Shown: positions 23,466 through 32,192 of the stretch, one piece after another | How positions within the stretch are numbered: the first letter of the stretch is position 1 | Layout of the letters: each line of letters starts with the position of its first letter | Assembly (NCBI GenBank): GCA_002154345.1 | Contig: MUNB01000005.1 | Span: forward strand, 1-57,483 | Source: Streptomyces griseus | GTDB lineage: Bacteria; Actinomycetota; Actinomycetes; Streptomycetales; Streptomycetaceae | DNA length: 57,483 bases | Reading direction: 5' to 3' | Notes under the pieces: model-generated | Seen by the model: only the letters and a program-made list of their open reading frames with translations | Databases searched by the model: none | What the model was told of the DNA's origin: nothing | Program-made: the position numbers and the translations under genes

Positions 23466-25214
23466 GTGCCGCACACCGTCCCGTCCCCGGACCCCGGATC
23501 AGCCGACGCTGCTGAGCTCGCCCGGCGCGCCGCGCGTATCGAGGCCGCCCTCACCGCACCCGGCGCGCCCTTCGCCGTGGTCATCGGTGAGCGGGGCGCA
23601 CCGGAGTACGCCGACGGGCCCCGTACGCTGCGGGAGTTCGTCGAGACCACCTGGGCCTACGGGGACGCGCCGTTCCTGATCGCGGGGGAACGGACGTACA
23701 GCTACGGGGAGTTCTTCGCGGCCGCCTCCGCCCTCGCCGTACGTCTGCGGGAGCGGTACGGACTGCGTTCCGGCGACCGGGCCGTGATCGCGATGCGGAA
23801 CCATCCCGAGTGGCAGATCGCCTTCTGGGCCGCCCAGTTGGCCGGTCTCGTCGCCGTACCGCTGAACGCCTGGTGGACCGAGGAGGAGTTCGGTCACGCC
23901 CTCGACGACTGCGAGCCCGGGGTGCTCCTCGTGGACGGGGAGCGGCTGGGGCGGGTCGCCGGCTGGGCCCGGCGTACCGGGGCGTACGTCGTTCTCTTCC
24001 ACGGTGCGGGGCGGACGGCGGAGGGCCTGCGCCTCGATCGGTACGAGGAGTTCCCCGCGCCCGATCCGCTCGCCGCGCCGCCCGACGTGGAGCCCCGGCC
24101 CGAGGACGACGCCACGATCCTCTACACCTCCGGCACCACCGGCCGCCCCAAGGGCGCGGTGGCCACCCAGCTCGCCCAGGCCGGGGCCGCGCTCAACCCC
24201 CGTTACCACGCGGCGGCTTCCGCGCTGGCGCGCGGCGTCATCCCGGGGCAGGGGCCCGCGCCGGTCTCGCTGATGACGTTCCCGTTCTTCCACGTCGCCG
24301 CGTTCACCGGGTTCTACGCCGCCATGGCGGCCGGCGGCGCCCTCGTCCTGATGCACAAGTGGGACGCGGACGAGGCGCTGCGGCTGATCCGTACGCACCG
24401 CGTCACCCACTTCTCCGGCGTGCCCGCCACCGGGCTCCAGCTGCTGGAGGCCGCGGAGCGGGCGGGCGACGGGGACGCTCTGGGCGGCCTCGGCCTGTTC
24501 AGCACCGGGGGAGCCGCGCCGCCGCCCGCCCTGGTCGCCCGGCTCACCGCCCGCTACGGGACCCGCGTCGAGCCCCGCAACGGCTACGGCCTCACCGAGA
24601 CCAGCGGCGGGGTCCTCGCGCACTTCGGCGACGAGTACCGCGCGGAGCCCGGCGGCGCGGGGCGCCCCACCCCGGTCACGGAGACGCGGATCGCCGGGCC
24701 GTCGGGCGATGAGCTGCCCGACGGGGAGGCGGGGGAGCTGTGGCTGCGCGGCCAGTCGCTGTTCCGCGGCTACTGGCGCGACCCGGCGGCGACCGAGGAG
24801 GCCTTCGCCGACGGCGGCTGGTTCCGTACGGGAGACCTCGCCGTACGGAGCGAGGGGCGGATCTCCGTCGTCGACCGGATCAAGGACGTGGTGATCCGGG
24901 GCGGCGAGAACGTGTCCTGCGTCGAGGTCGAGGGCGTCCTGCACGACCACCCCGACGTGGCCGACGCCGCCGTCCTCGGCATCCCGCACCCGGTGCTGGG
25001 GGAGGAGGTGGCGGCCGTCGTCCGGCCGCGCGCCGGGGCCGTGGTCACCGCCGAGGACCTGCGCGAGCACGTCGGCGGGAGGCTCGCCGCCTTCAAGGTG
25101 CCCGGGCGGGTGCTCCTCACCGAGGAGCCGCTCCCGCGCAACGCCACCGGGAAGCTCCTCAAGCACCGGCTCCGGGCCCTGCTGGAGGCGGCGGCACCTG
25201 TCACGGGCGCGTGA
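23466..25214 (+). CDS. Acyl-CoA ligase / AMP-dependent synthetase
   Basis: 582 aa. The ANL-superfamily motifs are complete: YTSGTTGRPKGA (phosphate loop), NGYGLTET (A5), GWFRTGDL (A7), DRIKDVVIRGGENVS (hinge and A8) and the catalytic lysine in RNATGKLLK (A10). It activates a carboxylic acid as acyl-AMP and transfers it to CoA, most like medium/long-chain or aromatic acid CoA ligases; the acid is unknown. GTG 23466 has GAGAGAGG upstream; the longer frame is repetitive leader. The gene overlaps the convergent protease gene by 14 bp at their stops. Confidence 0.88.
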   Translation: MPHTVPSPDPGSADAAELARRAARIEAALTAPGAPFAVVIGERGAPEYADGPRTLREFVETTWAYGDAPFLIAGERTYSYGEFFAAASALAVRLRERYGLRSGDRAVIAMRNHPEWQIAFWAAQLAGLVAVPLNAWWTEEEFGHALDDCEPGVLLVDGERLGRVAGWARRTGAYVVLFHGAGRTAEGLRLDRYEEFPAPDPLAAPPDVEPRPEDDATILYTSGTTGRPKGAVATQLAQAGAALNPRYHAAASALARGVIPGQGPAPVSLMTFPFFHVAAFTGFYAAMAAGGALVLMHKWDADEALRLIRTHRVTHFSGVPATGLQLLEAAERAGDGDALGGLGLFSTGGAAPPPALVARLTARYGTRVEPRNGYGLTETSGGVLAHFGDEYRAEPGGAGRPTPVTETRIAGPSGDELPDGEAGELWLRGQSLFRGYWRDPAATEEAFADGGWFRTGDLAVRSEGRISVVDRIKDVVIRGGENVSCVEVEGVLHDHPDVADAAVLGIPHPVLGEEVAAVVRPRAGAVVTAEDLREHVGGRLAAFKVPGRVLLTEEPLPRNATGKLLKHRLRALLEAAAPVTGA

Positions 25215-26478
25215 CCCGTACCCGGTAGTTCCCGTCGTCGTCCTCGTCCAGCACGGATATCCGTACGCCGTTGGCCCGGTCGGTGAACGTCTGGCCGGGG
25301 CGGAACGGGGCGTCCGACAGTTCCGCGTGCACGTTGGGGCGCCGGGTGCAGCCGCCGCTGTCCTCCGTGGCGTCGGCGACGGAGACCGGGCCCTGGCCGG
25401 TGTCCACGTCCGAGCTGACCTTGTAGATCAGCACCCCGGGCCGGCAGACCGCCTCGTCGTTGCCCCCGGCCGTACGGACCTCCACGGCGTAGCCGGACTG
25501 GGCGCTCAGCGGGACGAAGGCGAGCTTGGTGCCGCCCTCGGTGGCCAGCGGGCCGAGCGTGTGCTCGCTGACGCCGGACTGCGAGGCGCAGCTGATCTGT
25601 TCGTTGTCGAGCCAGCCGAGCTTCCACTTGTGCCAGGCCAGGAAGTCGTTGTTGGCGCCCCAGTCCTCGGACATGATGTCCCAGTGCCCGACCGAGCCGC
25701 CGCCCTCCATCGTGTAGAGGTCGGGCAGCCCGAAGACGTGGCCGTTCTCGTGCGGCAGGACGCGGTAGCCGGTCTCGGCGTACGACCCCGACCCGTCGTC
25801 CTGGCGGCTGTAGACGAACGAGGTGTTGGCGAGCGGTACGCCGTCCGCCTCCGGGGCCTCGTCGTTGCCGGAGAAGGTCACCGAGAGCACGGTGTCCAGC
25901 GCGGAGGGGCCGGCGTTCGGGCTGACCAGGATGTTGACCAGGTCGTACTCCGAGAAGTCGACCCGGGGGTCGGCGGCCGCCACGATGTCCTTCACCAGCT
26001 GGCGGTAGCCCGGCTCGAACGGTGAGCCGCGCTCTATCCCGTACTCCGTGAACGCCATCGGCATCCGCAGCCAGTCCTTGACGGGGGCCTCCGGCCGGTA
26101 GACGAGCCGGCCGTAGGAGCTGGTCCTGAACCAGTCGGAGGTCTGCGGGAAGAACTCCGCGTACCGGTCCGTCGCGGGCTCCGTGCCCTCCGCGTCCGGG
26201 AAGTCGATCATCAGGTTGAGCGCTCTGATCTCGCCGGTCGACCGGGTGTAGCCGGGCGGGGTGGGCAGGCCCTCGGACATCTGGACGCCCATGGTGGCGG
26301 AGATCCGGCACGGGGCGAGCGCGGAGTCCTGGGCGGTGGCCGCCGGGCCCGCCGAGGCGCGGCCGGTGGTCGGCAGGGTGGTGCTGGCCGAGGCCATGGC
26401 CGCTATGACCAGCGCGGTCGCTCCGGCCAGGGCGACCGGGCGGCGGTGTCTGCGTATCCGGTGGCGGGGCTGCTGCAT
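25201..26478 (-). CDS. Secreted M6-type metalloprotease
   Basis: 425 aa with a signal peptide (MQQPRHRIRRHRRPVALAGATALVIAA, split across a basic and a hydrophobic part). The zinc site reads HENGHVFGLPD, the HExxHxxGxxD pattern, followed by LYTMEGGGSVGHWDIMS as in immune-inhibitor-A-like M6 peptidases. The C-terminal part contains Cys pairs (ISCASQ, AVCRPG, GGCTRR) and a beta-rich end. Expected to digest extracellular proteins. The stop overlaps the ligase stop. Upstream, at 26603-26620, is a CRP-like palindrome shared with the divergent TetR gene. Confidence 0.85.
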   Translation of the reverse strand: MQQPRHRIRRHRRPVALAGATALVIAAMASASTTLPTTGRASAGPAATAQDSALAPCRISATMGVQMSEGLPTPPGYTRSTGEIRALNLMIDFPDAEGTEPATDRYAEFFPQTSDWFRTSSYGRLVYRPEAPVKDWLRMPMAFTEYGIERGSPFEPGYRQLVKDIVAAADPRVDFSEYDLVNILVSPNAGPSALDTVLSVTFSGNDEAPEADGVPLANTSFVYSRQDDGSGSYAETGYRVLPHENGHVFGLPDLYTMEGGGSVGHWDIMSEDWGANNDFLAWHKWKLGWLDNEQISCASQSGVSEHTLGPLATEGGTKLAFVPLSAQSGYAVEVRTAGGNDEAVCRPGVLIYKVSSDVDTGQGPVSVADATEDSGGCTRRPNVHAELSDAPFRPGQTFTDRANGVRISVLDEDDDGNYRVRVTRP

Positions 26479-26602
26479 AGAGGCGCCTTCGGGGTCCGCG
26501 GCAGTCGGCCGACCCCTGACTGCGCTCTGGCGATCAGCCTGTGCCGGGCGGTCCGGGGCCGCTCGCTGGGTGCGCCGATCGGTGGGTTTTCCCTCCGGGG
26601 TG

Positions 26603-26620
26603 ATGTGACTCAGGTCACAT
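26603..26620. promoter_or_regulatory. CRP-like 18-bp palindrome between protease and TetR genes
   Basis: ATGTGAC-TCAG-GTCACAT exactly fits TGTGA-N6-TCACA, the CRP/FNR-family site, and also GTG-N6-CAC as recalled for Streptomyces Crp. It lies about 125 bp from each divergent start codon. Confidence 0.6.
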
Positions 26621-26647
26621 TGAGGTGGGAAATAAGCGGGGATCCTC

Positions 26648-26682
26648 TCCCCGTTTGCATACGTGTCCCCGCTAAACGGGGA
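26648..26682. promoter_or_regulatory. Inverted repeat upstream of the TetR gene, possible TetR operator
   Basis: TCCCCGTTT (26648-26656) and AAACGGGGA (26674-26682) are perfect inverted arms 17 bp apart. The right arm also forms a CCCCG-CTAAA-CGGGG hairpin. Candidate autoregulatory site for the TetR gene starting at 26744. Confidence 0.45.
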
Positions 26683-26743
26683 AACGGTCCCCGGTTACGC
26701 GCAGGGGCTGACCGGCTACACAGAGGGAAGGAACGGCATCGTC

Positions 26744-27403
26744 GTGAAGACCGTCGCCGAGAACACCGCACCGGCCGCACAGTGCCGCACGGTCCGTCCG
26801 CGGGCCGACGCGCTGCGCAACCGTGAGCGGATCGTCGCGGCCGCACGCGAGCTGTTCGTCGAGTTCGGGCCGGACGTGGCCCTGGACGACGTCGCCCGCC
26901 GGGCGGGCGTCGGCAACGCCACGCTCTACCGGAACTTCCCCGACCGGGCCGCCCTCACCCATGAGGTCGTCCTCGCGGTCACCTCCCGCACCACCCGGAA
27001 GGCCGAAGAGGCCGTCGCCGCGGAGTCCGACCCGTTCGCCGCGCTCAGCCGCTTCGTGCACGCGGCCGCCGACGAACGGATCGGCGCGCTGTGCCCGATG
27101 CTCTCCGGCGTCTTCGACAAGGACCACCCCGAACTGCTCGCCGAGCGCAGGCGCCTCGAAGAGGCCGTCGAAGGGCTCGTGGCGCGCGCCATGTCCGCGG
27201 GGCGACTGCGTACCGACATCGCCGTCGGTGACGTACTCGTCGCCCTCTCCCAGCTCACCCGGCCGCTCCCCGGCATCGCCTGCCAGGGAATCGACCGGTT
27301 CACCCACCGCCATCTGCAGTTGTTCCTGGACGGCCTGGAGACCCCGGCCCGCTCGGAGCTGCCCGGATCGGCGGCGACCTTGGAGGACCTGCGGCGCCCC
27401 TGA
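26744..27403 (+). CDS. TetR-family regulator of the adjacent MFS pump
   Basis: 219 aa from GTG 26744 (AGGGAAGGAA upstream). The N-terminal TetR HTH is clear: IVAAARELFVEFG, then VALDDVARRAGVGNATLYRNF (residues ~30-75). The C-terminal ligand domain contains the RPLPGIACQ and HRHLQLFLDGL segments common in Streptomyces TetR proteins that control DHA2 pumps. The MFS gene follows in the same direction after 218 bp, the usual pump-repressor pairing; the ligand is unknown. Confidence 0.87.
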   Translation: MKTVAENTAPAAQCRTVRPRADALRNRERIVAAARELFVEFGPDVALDDVARRAGVGNATLYRNFPDRAALTHEVVLAVTSRTTRKAEEAVAAESDPFAALSRFVHAAADERIGALCPMLSGVFDKDHPELLAERRRLEEAVEGLVARAMSAGRLRTDIAVGDVLVALSQLTRPLPGIACQGIDRFTHRHLQLFLDGLETPARSELPGSAATLEDLRRP

Positions 27404-27480
27404 CGCCCGCACCGACCTGAGCCTTCCGGGCGGCATGTCACCGCCCCCGTACACCTAGTCGTTCCCTTCCGTCACGCCGG

Positions 27481-27522
27481 CACGTCCACGTCGGCACGTC
27501 CATGCCGGCACGTCCACGTCGG
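27481..27522. repeat. 14-bp tandem repeat, three copies, upstream of MFS gene
   Basis: Units at 27481, 27495 and 27509 (CACGTCCACGTCGG, with two substitutions in the middle copy) lie in the TetR-MFS intergenic region. Partial copies flank both sides. Confidence 0.9.
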
Positions 27523-27621
27523 CACCTCTCACTTCATCCGTCGCGCGTACACCAGCACGTACCGCCGACGCCCACTTCGCGACGCCTCGGCGCCCTCGCA
27601 CGTCCTTAGGTGGCTACACCC

Positions 27622-29166
27622 ATGCCAAAAACAGCCGGTCTGTCCCGCGCGGCAGACACCGCCCTTCCCGATCCGAGCCGCTGGAAAGCCCTCGCCTTCA
27701 TCGCGCTCGCGCAGCTGATGGTCGTCCTCGACGCGACCATCGTGAACATCGCGCTGCCCTCCGCCCAGACCGACCTCGGCATCTCCGACGGCAACAAGCA
27801 GTGGGTCATCACCGCCTACGCCCTCGCCTTCGGCGGGCTCCTCCTCTTCGGCGGCCGGATCGCCGACCTCTGGGGCCGTAAGCGCACCTTCGTCGTCGGT
27901 CTGATCGGCTTCGCCCTGGCCTCCGCGCTCGGCGGGGCGGCCCAGAACGAGGCGATGATGTTCGGCTCCCGGGCCCTCCAGGGTGTCTTCGGCGCGCTGC
28001 TCGCCCCGGCCGCCCTGTCCCTGCTCGCCGTGATGTTCACCGACGCCAAGGAGCGGGCCAAGGCCTTCGGCATCTACGGGGCCATCGCCGGTGGTGGTGG
28101 CGCGGTCGGGCTGATCCTCGGCGGCTTCCTCACCGAGTACCTGAACTGGCGCTGGACCTTCTTCGTCAACATCCCGTTCGCCATCGTCGCCGCCGCGGGT
28201 GCGTACTTCGTCATCCGTGAGCCCTCCGGCGCCCGCAACCGCGCGCCGCTGGACATCCCCGGCGTCGTGCTCTCCACGCTCGGCCTGGTCGCCCTGGTGT
28301 ACGGCTTCACCCGCGCCGAGTCGGCCGGCTGGTCGGACGCGCTGACCGTCTCCATGTTCATCGCCGCCGCCGTGCTGCTGCTGGCCTTCGTGGTCACCGA
28401 GGCGCGCGTGAAGTCGCCGCTGCTGCCGCTGCGCGTCCTCACCGAGCGCAACCGCGGCGGGGTCTACCTCTCGCTGGGTCTCGCCATCATCGCGATGTTC
28501 GGGCTGTTTCTCTTCCTGACCTACTACCTCCAGGTCGTGAAGGGCTACTCCCCGGTCAAGACCGGCTTCGCGTTCATGCCGATGATCGTGGGCATGATCA
28601 CCGGCTCCACCCAGATCGGCACCCGGCTGATGACCCGGGTCCCGCCGCGTCTGCTGATGGGCCCCGGATTCCTGGTCGCCGCGGTCGGCATGCTGCTGCT
28701 GACCCAGCTGGACCTGAACACCAGCTACGCGGCCGTGATCCTGCCCGGCATGCTGCTGCTCGGCCTCGGTATGGGTACGGCGTTCATGCCGGCGATGTCC
28801 CTGGCCACGCACGGCATCGAGCCGCGTGACGCGGGCGTGGCCTCCGCGATGGTCAACACCTCGCAGCAGGTCGGCGGCGCCATCGGTACCGCTCTGCTGA
28901 ACACCATCGCCGCGAGCGCCACCACCGCGTACGTCGCCGACCACGCGGCCCGCGCCACGGACCCGCAGCTCCTGGAGCTCCAGGCCATGGTCAGCGGTTT
29001 CGCCGCCGCGATCTGGTGGGCGGTCGGCATCCTCGTCGCCGCGGCCGCCATCGCGATGACGCTCATCAACACCGGCCGCCCCGGAACGGGTGCGAGCGGT
29101 GGGGCGGACAGCGCGTCCGGCGCGGGCGCCGAGGAGGAGTTCAAGATTCCGGTCGTCGCCCACTGA
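27622..29166 (+). CDS. DHA2-family MFS drug-efflux pump (EmrB/QacA type)
   Basis: 514 aa, 14 predicted membrane helices. The DHA2 signature is present: VVLDATIVNIALP in helix 1 (motif D1), LFGGRIADLWGRKRTF (motif A) and GGGGAVGLILGG (motif C, the antiporter signature). ATG 27622 with AGGTGG 8 nt upstream is preferred over GTG 27610, which has no ribosome site. It exports hydrophobic compounds using the proton gradient. The upstream TetR probably represses it. Convergent with the MarR gene. Confidence 0.88.
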   Translation: MPKTAGLSRAADTALPDPSRWKALAFIALAQLMVVLDATIVNIALPSAQTDLGISDGNKQWVITAYALAFGGLLLFGGRIADLWGRKRTFVVGLIGFALASALGGAAQNEAMMFGSRALQGVFGALLAPAALSLLAVMFTDAKERAKAFGIYGAIAGGGGAVGLILGGFLTEYLNWRWTFFVNIPFAIVAAAGAYFVIREPSGARNRAPLDIPGVVLSTLGLVALVYGFTRAESAGWSDALTVSMFIAAAVLLLAFVVTEARVKSPLLPLRVLTERNRGGVYLSLGLAIIAMFGLFLFLTYYLQVVKGYSPVKTGFAFMPMIVGMITGSTQIGTRLMTRVPPRLLMGPGFLVAAVGMLLLTQLDLNTSYAAVILPGMLLLGLGMGTAFMPAMSLATHGIEPRDAGVASAMVNTSQQVGGAIGTALLNTIAASATTAYVADHAARATDPQLLELQAMVSGFAAAIWWAVGILVAAAAIAMTLINTGRPGTGASGGADSASGAGAEEEFKIPVVAH

Positions 29167-29192
29167 CGGCGACCGCCGCTCCCCCCGGCCCT

Positions 29193-29213
29193 GCCCGGGC
29201 TCCCCGCCCGGGC
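29193..29213. terminator. Hairpin terminator between convergent MFS and MarR genes
   Basis: GCCCGGGC (29193-29200) is repeated as its own complement (29206-29213) around a 5-nt loop. It lies in the 89-bp gap between the two stops. Confidence 0.6.
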
Positions 29214-29255
29214 TTCCTGCCCGGCCTTCCTGCCCTGGTTCCGCTCGGCGAACGC

Positions 29256-29768
29256 TCAGCGGAGCCAGGGCAGGTCCGCGTCCGCGCCCTCCGGCTCCAG
29301 GCCGGTCGCGAGCACCCGCATGATCTCCCCGAGGCTGCTCACCTGCTCGGGTGTGAGCCGGTCGAACATCGCCTGCCGTACGGCTTCGACATGGCCCGGC
29401 GCCGAGCGGCGGAGCATCTCGTAGCCGTCGTCGGTGAGCACCGCGTTCTGGCCGCGCTTGTCGGAGGGGCAGTCCTCACGGCGCACCCAGCCGTTCTTCT
29501 CCAGCCGGGCGATGGCGTGCGAGAGCCGGGAACGGGTGATCTTCGCGTCCCGGGCCAGCTCCGTCATCCGCATCCGGCGGCGCGGGGCCTGTGAGAGCTG
29601 GACGAGCAGTCCGTAATAGATGTGCGGCATGCCGGCATCGCGCTGCAACTGGCGGTCGAGGTGATCCTCCAGCAACGTGGTGGCATGCCGGTAAGCGCGC
29701 CAGGCGTGCTGCTCCTCGTCGGTGAGCCAGCGCGGCGCGCCGGTGGGTGCCGTGGTCATGTACTCCAC
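29256..29768 (-). CDS. MarR-family transcriptional regulator
   Basis: 170 aa (GTG 29768 with AAAAGG upstream; ATG 29759 gives 167 aa). Winged-helix core: MPHIYYGLLVQLSQAP, RMTELARDAKITRSRLSHAIARLEKNGWV, then the wing REDCPSDKRGQNAVLTDDG, a textbook MarR layout (D-x-R in the wing). The C-terminal helix mediates dimerisation. It is divergent from the LigB dioxygenase, with two CTTGAA-type sites between them, so it probably represses both. The presumed effector is an aromatic or quinone compound, by analogy with other MarR/dioxygenase pairs. Confidence 0.87.
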   Translation of the reverse strand: MEYMTTAPTGAPRWLTDEEQHAWRAYRHATTLLEDHLDRQLQRDAGMPHIYYGLLVQLSQAPRRRMRMTELARDAKITRSRLSHAIARLEKNGWVRREDCPSDKRGQNAVLTDDGYEMLRRSAPGHVEAVRQAMFDRLTPEQVSSLGEIMRVLATGLEPEGADADLPWLR

Positions 29769-29781
29769 TGTACGACCTTTT

Positions 29782-29840
29782 CTTGAAAGTTTAACTAGAT
29801 AGGGCTAAGGTCTCCGAAGGTAGGAACTTGAAGCTTCAAG
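29782..29840. promoter_or_regulatory. Two MarR-type boxes between MarR and dioxygenase genes
   Basis: Perfect palindrome CTTGAAGCTTCAAG at 29827-29840, and a related imperfect site CTTGAAAGTTTAACTAG at 29782-29798, close to the MarR start. Size and symmetry fit MarR operators. Confidence 0.6.
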
Positions 29841-30034
29841 GATCCTGCCGAGGAGGTTCCCGAAAAGGGATCCTGCGTGGAACCGCAACGATTCCGCAGG
29901 ACCCCTGAACAACGATCCCCCGGATGACCTCGGGAAACTCCTGCTCGGACGAGTTCGTGACCGGAACCAGTGCCCTGTGCATCCAACGCGGTGCCCGGTG
30001 CCCCGGGTTCCGCGTCCAGTGGATGGGGAGTGCC

Positions 30035-30817
30035 ATGACAGCCACCGCGGAGCGGATGCCCGCCCTCTACCTCTCGCACGGCGCACCGCCGCTGGCCGAC
30101 GATCCCGTCTGGCCCGGCGAACTCGCCGCCTGGTCCGCGGGGCTGCCCCGCCCGCGGGCGATCCTGATGGTCTCCGCCCACTGGGAGGAGGCGCCGCTCG
30201 CGCTGGGCGCCACCGAGCCGGTGCCGCTCGTGTACGACTTCTGGGGCTTCCCCGAGCACTATTACGCGGTGCGGTACGGGGCCCCCGGCGCGCCGCAGCT
30301 CGCCGACAGCGTCCGCAAGCTGCTGCGCGGCGCCGGTACGCCGGTCCAGGACATCCCGGACCGCGGCCTGGACCACGGGGCGTACGTACCGCTGGTGGAG
30401 ATGTTCCCGGAGGCCGACATCCCCGTACTCCAGATCTCCATGCCGACGCTCGACCCGCAGAAGCTGATGGAGATCGGGCGCAAACTCGCCCCTCTGCGCG
30501 ACGAGGGCGTGCTGATCGTCGGCAGCGGCTTCTTCACCCACAACCTGGCCGCCCTGCGGCACCAGGGCGGCGGGGTGCCCGGCTGGTCGGCGGAGTTCGA
30601 CGACTGGGGCGACCGCGCGCTGCGGGCCCAGGACATCGACGCGCTGCTCGACTTCGAGCACACGTCCCCGGCCGGGAAGCTGGCCCACCCGCGCACCGAG
30701 CACTTCGCGCCGCTGTTCGTGACGCTGGGCGCGGCGGAGGACGAGCTGGACCGGGGGCGGAGCGTCATCGACGGGTTTTGGATGGGGCTGGCGAAGCGGT
30801 CGGTGCAGTTCGGCTGA
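30035..30817 (+). CDS. LigB-type extradiol dioxygenase (DOPA 4,5-dioxygenase-like)
   Basis: 260 aa, the usual size for the class III extradiol/DODA family. Metal-binding and active-site histidines are visible: His15 (YLSHGAPP), His49 (SAHWEE), His114 (GLDHGAYVPL) and the FFTHNLAAL and TEHFAPLFV motifs. It would open catechol-type rings with Fe(II) or Zn. GGGGAG lies 4 nt before ATG 30035. It is divergent from the MarR gene and adjacent to a questin-oxidase-like gene, so an aromatic-ring handling cluster is plausible. Confidence 0.86.
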   Translation: MTATAERMPALYLSHGAPPLADDPVWPGELAAWSAGLPRPRAILMVSAHWEEAPLALGATEPVPLVYDFWGFPEHYYAVRYGAPGAPQLADSVRKLLRGAGTPVQDIPDRGLDHGAYVPLVEMFPEADIPVLQISMPTLDPQKLMEIGRKLAPLRDEGVLIVGSGFFTHNLAALRHQGGGVPGWSAEFDDWGDRALRAQDIDALLDFEHTSPAGKLAHPRTEHFAPLFVTLGAAEDELDRGRSVIDGFWMGLAKRSVQFG

Positions 30818-30837
30818 GGGACCGGAGGGCGTCGGCC

Positions 30838-30949
30838 GGCGGGTTCAGTCGAACACCGGCCGGTTCAGCCGAAGGTCGGCGGGTTCAGCCGAACACCGGC
30901 CGGTTCAGCCGAAGGTCGGCGGGTTCAGCCGAACACCGGCGGGTTCAGC
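30838..30949. repeat. 20-bp tandem repeats amplifying a gene 3' end
   Basis: Five full 20-bp units (30838, 30858, 30878, 30898, 30918) and a partial sixth alternate between two variants (a 40-bp higher order). Read on the minus strand the unit encodes N-P-P-V/T-F-G-stop, the last residues of the questin-oxidase-like gene, whose first in-frame stop is at 30925. The same codons are repeated three to four more times beyond that stop. Confidence 0.9.
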
Positions 30950-32049
30950 TCGATCGCGCGCCGGGCGGCGGAGAACGCGAGCGCGTCGCCCACGTCCAGT
31001 GCCGTGTCGGTGAACTTGATGGTGTGGTCGTCGCCGTGCGCCGCGGCCCGGGCGAACAGCTCTCCGGCGTCCGGAGCGGCCCCGGCCGACGCCGGTACGG
31101 GGGCCGCCTCGCGGGGCGCGTAGGCGGCGGTGACCGCCGCGCTCGCCGCCCAGGCGGCCCGCAGGCTCGGCGCCCACAGCTCGCGGGGCAGGGCCGGCAG
31201 GGTGCGCAGGACCGCGTTGGGCGCGGTCGCCGCGTGGACCAGCATGATCGGCTCGCCGTGCGCGTGGGTCGCGTACCGGTGCGTCGAGGCGTGGACCAGC
31301 TCCCGCAACGCGGACCGGGCCGCTTCGGCGGAGGCGAGCTCCGGGCCGAAGCGCACCGGACCGGCGGACTCCGGGCCGACGGGCTCGCGGTGGGCGGGCT
31401 CCGGGCCGGCGGGCCGCGGGGCGGCGGACTCCCGCCCCGGCTGGGCCGGCCACTCCGGAAACCCGGTCAGCTGCGCGAACCGTTCCCGGATGCCGCCGCT
31501 CTGCTCGGGCACCAGTGGCACCAGGTCCAGGGCCGCCGCCGCGCTCGGCGCCGGGCCCAGCGGTGTCAGGGCGGGCAGCGGCTGGTGCCGGGCGGCCCAG
31601 TAGCCGAGCGCGTGGGCCAGCTCCCGGACGCGCGGGGCGGTCTCCTCGCCGGTCAGCAGGGTCCGTACGGAGTGGCCCACCCGGATCACCGGATGGGTGG
31701 CGCCCGCCGCGATGCCCGGCAGCAGCCGGGGCCACCACGCGGCGAGCACGTCACGCCAGGGCACCCGGGCCGTCTCCCGCTCGAAGTACACCGTCCAGTC
31801 GGCGACGCGGCGCGGGTCGCCCAGCGCCTCGTGCCAGTTCCGGCCGGTCACCGGGGCGCCGGCGACCGGCATCTCCTCCAGCTTCGGGCCGTAACGGTCC
31901 AGCCAGCGGTGCACGGCCGACGCCTGGCCGTGCCGGACCAGGGCCTCCACGGCCATCGGCGCGTGATTGCTGAGCCAGCCGTCGCGCTCCGGCCCCGAGA
32001 CGTGGATGCGCTCCAGTGCCTCGTCGAGGGTGCCCGTGGTGTCGTCCAT
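30925..32049 (-). CDS. Questin oxidase-like protein (DUF4243)
   Basis: 374 aa. The sequence WLSNHAPMAVEALVRHG, then YGPKLEEMPVAG, RNWHEALGD and HPVIRVGHSVRTL is characteristic of the questin oxidase / AflY-like family, which does Baeyer-Villiger-type ring opening of polyketide quinones in fungi. A second conserved stretch is STHRYATHAHGEPIMLVHAATAP. A Pro/Glu/Gly-rich insert (~residues 205-235) is variable. ATG 32049 is chosen over GTG 32058 because GGGAGC has proper spacing to the ATG. The 3' end lies in a 20-bp tandem repeat. Confidence 0.8.
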   Translation of the reverse strand: MDDTTGTLDEALERIHVSGPERDGWLSNHAPMAVEALVRHGQASAVHRWLDRYGPKLEEMPVAGAPVTGRNWHEALGDPRRVADWTVYFERETARVPWRDVLAAWWPRLLPGIAAGATHPVIRVGHSVRTLLTGEETAPRVRELAHALGYWAARHQPLPALTPLGPAPSAAAALDLVPLVPEQSGGIRERFAQLTGFPEWPAQPGRESAAPRPAGPEPAHREPVGPESAGPVRFGPELASAEAARSALRELVHASTHRYATHAHGEPIMLVHAATAPNAVLRTLPALPRELWAPSLRAAWAASAAVTAAYAPREAAPVPASAGAAPDAGELFARAAAHGDDHTIKFTDTALDVGDALAFSAARRAIELNPPVFG

Positions 32050-32167
32050 GCCGATCACGCTCCCGTGGTGTCAGTGCGGTCCGTAGCGCGCGGCTCGTGC
32101 GGTCGGCGCGGTCCGTGCGGCTCGTGCCGATCACGCTAGGCGTGCCCCGCCCGGAGCGGATCGGGCT

Positions 32168-32192
32168 GCGGTCCCGGTCGGTCCGGGACCGC
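32168..32192. terminator. 10-bp stem hairpin
   Basis: GCGGTCCCGG (32168-32177) and CCGGGACCGC (32183-32192), loop TCGGT. It lies between divergent units, so a terminator role is uncertain. Confidence 0.4.

Noticed and set aside
30838..30949. CRISPR-like array
   Set aside because: 20-bp units are contiguous without spacers and encode a gene end; no cas genes.
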